Shown: positions 10,101-10,934 of the stretch, piece after piece
Layout of the letters: each line of letters begins with the position of its first letter
Numbering within the stretch: position 1 is the first letter of the stretch
Source of the DNA: Lysobacteraceae bacterium
GTDB taxonomy: Bacteria > Pseudomonadota > Gammaproteobacteria > Xanthomonadales > Xanthomonadaceae
DNA length: 10,934 nt
NCBI GenBank assembly: GCA_017990865.1
Contig: JAGNNB010000062.1
Location: forward strand, 1 to 10,934
Direction of reading: 5' to 3'
Made by a program: the position numbers and the translations under genes
Notes under the pieces: model-generated
Told to the model about the DNA's origin: nothing
What the model saw: only the letters and a program-made list of their open reading frames with translations
Database searches by the model: none

Positions 10101-10934
10101 GTCGTACGCCTCTTGGCCTGCCGACACGGACTGACGCGAACGGCGCACGTAGACCAAAGCGCGGTCGGCCAATGGTCCGAGAATCTCGATCTCACCCAGC
10201 GACACGGGTACGCGGATCGTCGCGGTGCCGGCTGCGATACCGCCGATGCCCAGGCTGGCGCGCACGGCGCCATCGAGCAGCCCCGGGTGCAGCAGGAAAG
10301 CGCCTCGATCGACGCCTGCGGCCGGAACCATGCGCAATTCGCCGAGCGCTTCGTCCGCGTTGTAATGCAGACGTTCGATGACGCGGAAACTCTCGCCGAA
10401 CGCGAAGCCCATCGCGACGAACGCGGCGTCGATCGTCGCGCGTTCGTCAATGCGGCAACGCGCGCGGATCGCGTTCAGATCGAGGCGCTCGGCAGCGAGT
10501 TCTGCGGCCGCATCGAGCGCCGTCTCGTCCAGCACAACCGCGCCTTGCGCGTAAATCGCGTTCGATGCGGCATCGGCGGAATACAGCTCGAACGCGACGC
10601 CCTCGCGTTCCGGCATCAAGGCGATGCGGACCGGCAGCGGGTCGTCGCCGACGAGGATCGGCTTCTGCCAACGCACGTCGCGCAGCGCGGCGACGCGGCG
10701 TCCCGGTGCGGCCAACTGCGCGGCCTGTACCGCCATTTCCAGATAGGCCACGCCCGGAAGAATCCGGTTGTCGCCCAAACGATGATCGCGCAAATAGAAT
10801 TCGTCGCCGCGGAACGTTTTCGCGAACGTCTGTTCGTCGAGCGTGGAGACGTTGGCGTCGATCAGCGGATGCAGCGCGGCGGCACCGGCCCCGATCGTCG
10901 GCGCATCGGGCACCCAATAGCGTATACGCTGGAA
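1188..10934 (-). CDS. Trans-AT modular polyketide synthase, C-terminal 3248 residues (5' end outside window)
   Basis: A giant multidomain enzyme, open from the right edge to TGA at 1188-1190. Domain order: DH (13-298), ACP (347-420), ACP (474-552), degenerate ACP (596-666), KS (713-1143), flanking linker (1144-1321), DH (1333-1630), KR (1641-2066), ACP (2164-2246), KS (2309-2733), flanking linker (2734-2905), condensation C-terminal lobe (2978-3228). The GTG at 10911-10913 is not the start. Codons before it read FQRIRYW, and RYWV is the conserved end of a KS flanking region, repeated at 1318-1321 before the second DH, so another KS lies just outside. No AT, ER, methyltransferase or thioesterase motif was seen. 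KS followed by linker and then DH without AT is the mark of trans-AT systems, in which a separate acyltransferase loads malonyl units. The carrier domains need phosphopantetheinylation at S382, S511 and S2199. The product cannot be predicted. The reading frame is unbroken. Confidence 0.95.
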   Translation of the reverse strand, partial: FQRIRYWVPDAPTIGAGAAALHPLIDANVSTLDEQTFAKTFRGDEFYLRDHRLGDNRILPGVAYLEMAVQAAQLAAPGRRVAALRDVRWQKPILVGDDPLPVRIALMPEREGVAFELYSADAASNAIYAQGAVVLDETALDAAAELAAERLDLNAIRARCRIDERATIDAAFVAMGFAFGESFRVIERLHYNADEALGELRMVPAAGVDRGAFLLHPGLLDGAVRASLGIGGIAAGTATIRVPVSLGEIEILGPLADRALVYVRRSRQSVSAGQEAYDLDLCDVDGRVRMRIRHLVSQAAPQLALMAHRAAAASPMAAAPLKAVAPPSASVALSAANIAVSAPSEIVPSELAPSEIATALLQRLLSDATKLAPDQIDPNAPLENYGIDSIMIATLNRGLESRFGDVPKTLFFEHQEIAGIAEFLAEQHGDALRAMAAEFSTTQAAGSASLPAPSVSHAPAFATTDATTQISSAQVAASGDTPLAAVVDFLKTIVAETTGLSPADIDPLAPMENYGIDSVMIVKLTGRIEQAFGAVSKTLFFEYQEIAALAEHLAETFPDTARKMATELGSAIAAPMPQTTAAAISQTADAAPIAAAPAIADGDKALACLFSRMVEAIGDEATVCTVETPIADWPIDPIAMTRLLHALTVDFEMIDAYAPYRHATLAEWAATLRWKAGRADAFVAPISAVSRSSLAPTGPSSSLARARGSRRFGLERAVEDDIAIVGLSGHYPGAEDLHGFWRNLAVGRDGISEIPLSRWDHARIFDPDRSHKGTAYAKWGGFLDGIDRFDARFFNISAREAEIMDPQERLFLQTAWECVEDACYTRQALKGRSVGVFVGVAWPYYSQFEVSDRQMLSGRPSTTFASIANRVSYFMNFAGPSMAVDTMCSSSLTAIHLAIRAIHDGDCEEAIAGGVNLITHRNKYLQLCSSQFLSSDGRCRAFGEGGDGYVPGEGVGAVMLKRLSQAVADGDHIYGVIKATALNHGGKTNGYTVPNQPAQTAVIGKALKRSGWDPRTIDYIEAHGTGTSLGDPIEIAGLTRAFTHAATDVAGPDTRIEAQSCRIGSIKSNFGHLESAAAIAGLTKILMQFRYSAIAPSLHSATLNPNIDFVRGPFRVVQREEPWPAQAGKRPRRAGLSSFGAGGSNAHCLIEDYARPLPARGGARPALFVLSADSEQRLAHYVDRVIAFLERDGDPDVGLDLADLAFSSQIGRETMSERLAVIATGIEELLSALRKYREDGSDERVVRGSPREKNEKLEAIVDETEKDALIRKLIDTGRLPQLARAWASMLDIDWARFADALYPSSAYPSRPRRMPFPTMPFLAERYWVEEKSQDDTVEALHPLIDRNVSTLSVQAYRKRFDGHEFYLRDHIVRTQSGTETRARKILPGAAYLEMARAAGELAVEGEGLRVDGIRNLMWTQPFEIAATPDSLSVRMHSDERALRFEIARDSDSGVCVEGELHFRDADAPCEDERLDIAAVRARGHLIEPGLDEIYAGFERMGFQFGPSFRITHARYRLAEGALCHLRLPEHLLAGLGDYGMHPALLDAVLRSGLAVGVGEGGRPTVPIVPFALDALEYRHPLPAECFVYVTRSRDALSDSGPGVAVSGAEAAVYKYDLIVVDSDGLVLAKLNGFAGRPLTKPPQAPTRAMRYFGYEWAATPLPARATTETASRTVLLATTSRALADAMASCLSAHDRLVPVLLAGPDTDDGATVDRFDPSAADSATALFASLRERGLTPDRIVYCDDVVDPNELDAITAQALHRGIQAVRRLFVAAERSEPGAAKRFLYVFRDGGTAQPQHDAIAGYARSLLTVNHRFELSTLRDDRDDAVARARAILDELGLASGFGANEIAYRDGRRLRRTLHALDDAFAASGDALGALALREGGNYLITGGGGKLGLVIARYLAERTHGGLILSGRSRAPSERVQVEIEALRALGARVEYLCADTSDADAVTTLIAAIEHDFGPLHGVIHCAGVAGDRPILDLDDRDFDDMLMPKTDGLIHLDRATAAQPLDIFVCFSSVSALLGDLGSGAYAVGNRFMDTYARWREAQRAQGRRNGRSVSINWPLWATGGMEITGGDASVFGFSGMQALDEAEGLEAFDKILRCGETRVLVSVGDPQRIARTLRLQEAAVEEASRPSPAQPVPTTTVLSAAPLPAVSAAAPSRNDGLSARAEAYVKERMAAVTKAKATAIDANATFEQCGLDSVLLLELHAALKTDFEELSKTALFEYDSAARMAQYLIAQYGPQVRRLLGAENETMPAASVATPIATSIAAAHGQLLSGPVSPAVAAQSLRAAGLPSKRSAPSRSDAAPATEEGIAIVGIAGEFPSAPDLERFWANLREGRDCIRRVPEDRGFATALNRRRTRSGKSIADAGGFIDEIDRFDPSLFRMSQAEADKADPQLRVLLRNAWRAVEDAAYTPETLARLRVGVFVGAMNEDFTWIASELQARTEDYLGPGSVSSELSNRISFLMNLHGPSLTLSTACSASLTAVHLARRAILAGDCDAALVGGINLSLHQSKYHLLHDMKVLSPDGQERTFDEGANGLVPSEGAGVVVLKRLSHAQADGDRIYGVIRASRISHSGTGAGQFMPNIRVMADTAAEAIADAGIAVDDLGYIESHGTGTELGDPIELAALANAIRRSTDATGLCAIGSKANIGHMEAASGLGSLIKVLLSMRHGEIAPCAKLRHVNSSFDTARSPFYFPQTAVAWPANARGTRIAAINSFGMGGSNAFVVVESQAPDPAAAGLAPQSREQVVFALSARSADGLRRYASTVMDFLRDRRDDGLAAATFSDFAYVTQIGRVAWRHRLAVVARDADEALAALDAWRSDPERQRADAFAGDIESSLAQDTLRLLGGDTGTSFVASLIDVRQLDKLAELWVRGAQVDWAALHRDRPRRRASFPSAPFESVHCDLRRLAGNIEATATLADVASVPSSNVADAIDSTATGMTAIDTTMIDTTEGGWYRLESVSDATATTAIDGDALRDFWVERLGAAADTASEFAKTLPLDSNIETTPGPDERPLHFVSELVDTELLRTVQGFSRRHGIAIETLVTAAWAVLMNRYTKSRCSQFGFLGAAVSGETAQALLPVRVRTVGRQKMLQWLQELQADLLRQHRDALAPIERIREWAGHEPLFDSVVAFDSAQFAAGADNGTAHAGLVPPTATHPTSIRPLVELATMAGQDSLELTLIYRAESPDYDKAGMLLEQFIVLLEGIVSNPDKMPSALGMRTRAESRERFWKTMEATTE
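1230..1982 (-). other. Domain: C-terminal half of an NRPS condensation domain, N-terminal lobe missing
   Basis: Residues 2978-3228. The stretch runs LRDFWVERLG (2978-2987), ETLVTAAWAVLMNRYT (3044-3059), FGFLGAAVSGE (3066-3076), IERIREWAG (3116-3124) and EPLFDSVVAFD (3126-3136). It ends with the LELTLIYRAE and LLEQFIVLLEGIVSNP blocks typical of the second lobe of condensation domains. The first lobe, which carries the catalytic HHxxxDG motif, is absent from the whole protein. The conserved segment between VSG and LPVRV (normally including G-x-F-x-N-T) is missing about 14 residues, so the order VSGETAQALLPVRV is compressed. Condensation chemistry is therefore unlikely. It may be a structural, docking or chain-handover element, or a remnant. 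The family match rests on remembered consensus, not a profile search. Confidence 0.75.
2049..2111 (-). repeat. Short imperfect repeats in the linker before the half condensation domain
   Basis: Residues 2935-2955 contain three copies of an Ile-Asp-(Ser/Thr)-Thr motif (AIDST, AIDTT, MIDTT). At DNA level GGTCGTATCGAT occurs twice on the plus strand within 30 bases, with a diverged third copy. It lies in a Thr/Ala/Ser-rich stretch (2906-2977) that looks disordered and probably serves as a flexible tether between the last KS region and the condensation lobe. Confidence 0.6.
2199..2714 (-). other. Domain: post-KS flanking region of the last KS
   Basis: Residues 2734-2905 resemble the region after the first KS: LSARSADGLRRYASTVMDF matches LSADSEQRLAHYVDRVIAF, and FAYVTQIGR matches LAFSSQIGR. 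This is the flanking or AT-docking region found after trans-AT KS domains. It ends RRRASFPSAPFESVH, which keeps the basic and FP-xxPF part, but the closing RYWV found before both DH domains is lost. That loss fits with no DH following here. Confidence 0.75.
2715..3989 (-). other. Domain: ketosynthase KS2 (last KS of the protein), divergent but with full catalytic triad
   Basis: Residues 2309-2733. It starts GIAIVGIAGEFP and has the nucleophile C2479 in LSTACSASL, H2614 in ESHGTGTELGDP and H2653 in KANIGHMEA. All three residues for decarboxylative condensation are therefore present. Several otherwise conserved positions differ from KS1: DPQLR for DPQER, SHSGTGAG for NHGGKTNG, and SNAF for SNAH. 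It is followed by no ACP, so it must work with a carrier on another protein or pass the chain on. It could be an elongating KS of a module split between proteins, or a non-elongating transfer KS; the triad alone does not decide. Confidence 0.93.
4176..4424 (-). other. Domain: acyl carrier protein ACP3
   Basis: Residues 2164-2246. The phosphopantetheine attachment site is S2199 in EQCGLDSVLLLEL. Helix positions and length are normal, ending near AQYLIAQYG. It is the carrier for the KS1-DH2-KR module. The residue six after the Ser is not Trp, so the Trp flag of beta-branching carriers is absent. Its sequence is clearly apart from the tandem pair ACP1/ACP2, and it is a single copy. Confidence 0.93.
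4716..5993 (-). other. Domain: ketoreductase KR, predicted active and B-type
   Basis: Residues 1641-2066 hold the structural subdomain, opening MRYFGYEW (1642-1649), and the catalytic subdomain. NADPH binding is TGGGGKLG (1884-1891). The catalytic set K1990, S2014, Y2027 and N2031 is complete and has the spacing usual for PKS KRs (24 residues K to S, 13 S to Y). After HCAGV the Asp of the LDD-type loop is present (D1972, in AGD), and no Trp stands eight residues before the Tyr. Both point to a B-type KR giving a D-configured beta-hydroxyl, the usual substrate for an E-forming DH. The stereo call rests on family rules, not data. Confidence 0.92.
6024..6917 (-). other. Domain: dehydratase DH2 with a lengthened active-site loop
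   Basis: Residues 1333-1630, opening LHPLIDRNVSTL. The catalytic His is H1363 in FYLRDHIV. The HxxxGxxxxP motif is stretched: P1380 lies 17 residues after H1363 rather than 9, so about eight residues (around RTQSGTETRAR) are inserted. The catalytic Asp is D1539 in MHPALLDAVLR, where the usual Gln or His four residues on is Arg1543. It would dehydrate the beta-hydroxyl made by the adjacent KR. His and Asp are both present, so activity is possible but the motif changes leave it uncertain. Confidence 0.85.
6951..7484 (-). other. Domain: post-KS flanking (AT-docking type) region of KS1
   Basis: Residues 1144-1321 between KS1 and DH2. It shows LFVLSADSEQRLAHYVDR, a highly charged middle (1228-1265, rich in Glu, Lys and Arg), and the closing RRMPFPTMPFLAERYWV (1305-1321). 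An intact AT domain would need about 300 residues and a GHSxG motif; neither is here. This supports loading by a separate acyltransferase. The charged middle may be a surface for that partner, which is inference. Confidence 0.8.
7485..8777 (-). other. Domain: ketosynthase KS1
   Basis: Residues 713-1143, from DDIAIVGLSGHYPG to SNAHCLIED. The nucleophile is C881 in VDTMCSSSLTA, with H1016 in EAHGTGTSLGDP and H1065 in KSNFGHLESA, so the Cys-His-His triad is complete and decarboxylative extension is expected. NHGGKTNGYTVPN and DPQERLFL are typical of trans-AT KSs. It accepts the chain from the preceding tandem ACPs and serves the DH2-KR-ACP3 module. Its substrate clade cannot be read without a tree. 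Confidence 0.97.
8916..9128 (-). other. Domain: degenerate carrier protein with Pro in place of the active-site Ser
   Basis: Residues 596-666. The pattern of ACP1 (PLENYGIDSIMIATLNRGL) lines up without gaps with PIADWPIDPIAMTRLLHAL (622-640), with P630 where the phosphopantetheine Ser should be. The later DFEMIDAY and ATLAEWAATL fit the third and fourth helices (tlaewaa-type ending). With no Ser it cannot be phosphopantetheinylated. It could be a decayed third tandem ACP or a structural element next to KS1. The alignment is by eye. Confidence 0.65.
9258..9494 (-). other. Domain: acyl carrier protein ACP2 (second of a tandem pair)
   Basis: Residues 474-552, with the attachment Ser S511 in ENYGIDSVMIVKL. 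It is very like ACP1 (shared ENYGIDS, KTLFFE and QEIA), pointing to duplication. An Ala/Ser/Thr-rich linker (about 430-473) separates the two. There is no Trp six after the Ser, so a beta-branching role is not indicated. Confidence 0.95.
9654..9875 (-). other. Domain: acyl carrier protein ACP1 (first of a tandem pair)
   Basis: Residues 347-420, with the attachment Ser S382 in ENYGIDSIMIATL followed by KTLFFEHQEIAGIAEFL. It holds chains for the KR-less module that begins with the KS outside the window. Tandem ACPs in trans-AT enzymes usually act in parallel to raise throughput. Confidence 0.95.
9867..9911 (-). repeat. Three imperfect 15-bp tandem repeats in the DH1-ACP1 linker
   Basis: The minus strand carries three consecutive 15-base units, GCACCTTCCGAGATC, GTGCCTTCCGAATTA and GCGCCTTCAGAGATC. 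They encode APSEI, VPSEL and APSEI (335-349). They sit in an Ala/Pro/Ser-rich spacer and run into the first helix of ACP1. This looks like slippage in a flexible linker, in frame and probably harmless. Confidence 0.85.
10020..10877 (-). other. Domain: dehydratase DH1, motifs altered
   Basis: Residues 13-298, opening LHPLIDANVSTL. The catalytic His is H44 in FYLRDHRLGDNRILPG. P53 has the normal spacing, but position 48, normally Gly in HxxxGxxxxP, is Asp (Gly is one earlier). The catalytic Asp is D214 in LLHPGLLDGAVR, with Arg218 where Gln or His is usual. The double-hotdog layout and length are normal. The module has no KR, so DH1 would need a hydroxyl supplied by an upstream module or by a trans-acting reductase, or it may be idle. 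A pyran synthase or isomerase role cannot be excluded, but these usually show other motif changes. Confidence 0.85.

Noticed and set aside
10911..10913. GTG as the start codon of the PKS
   Set aside because: The frame stays open to the window edge and the preceding residues with this Val complete RYWV, the conserved end of a KS flanking region. The true start is outside.
1..10934. Frequent CGATCG and GATC words across the window as a possible motif system
   Set aside because: They follow from common codon pairs such as GCG-ATC, GAT-CGC and TCG-ATC in GC-rich coding DNA, with no spacing pattern or clustering seen.
1..10934. CRISPR arrays, tRNA or rRNA genes, IS elements
   Set aside because: No regularly spaced repeats, tRNA-like or rRNA segments, transposase motifs or terminal inverted repeats were seen; almost all bases are coding.

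Overview
The window is one strand of a trans-acyltransferase (trans-AT) modular polyketide synthase locus. All three real genes lie on the minus strand and read right to left. DNA is GC-rich (roughly 60-65% by eye) with strongly GC-biased third positions, which also creates very long meaningless ORFs on the plus strand. Composition and gene type suggest a proteobacterium with a large genome, for example a Xanthomonadaceae/Lysobacter-like or Burkholderiales organism, or possibly a myxobacterium. No taxonomic marker is present, so this is only a guess.

Layout: (1) 10934-1188 is the C-terminal 3248 codons of a giant PKS whose start lies beyond the right edge. The visible domain order is (end of KS flanking region)-DH-ACP-ACP-degenerate ACP-KS-DH-KR-ACP-KS-C-terminal half of an NRPS condensation domain. 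Neither KS is followed by an AT domain and no GHSxG motif was seen, so extender units must be loaded in trans. (2) 1163-177 encodes an extended short-chain dehydrogenase/reductase (dihydroflavonol-reductase-like), 24 bp after the PKS stop. (3) 133-1 is the first 44 codons of a further gene, 43 bp after the SDR stop, which I do not recognise. The spacing and absence of visible terminators suggest one operon.

How it may work (inference): the only fully equipped module in view is KS1-DH2-KR-ACP3. Its KR is intact and B-type, so it should give a D-configured beta-hydroxyl, which the DH could remove. The module before it has DH and two carrier proteins but no KR. The last KS has no ACP after it in this protein. 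It ends in a condensation-like lobe that lacks the HHxxxDG catalytic half and appears to have an internal deletion, so the chain must pass to another protein or be released by an unusual route. The SDR and the next gene are probably tailoring functions.

Most unusual points: the half condensation domain fused behind a divergent terminal KS; a third, serine-less carrier domain (Ser replaced by Pro) after a tandem ACP pair; and DH domains whose active-site motifs both depart from consensus. Residue numbers for the PKS count from the Val (GTG) codon at 10911-10913; seven more residues are visible upstream of it.
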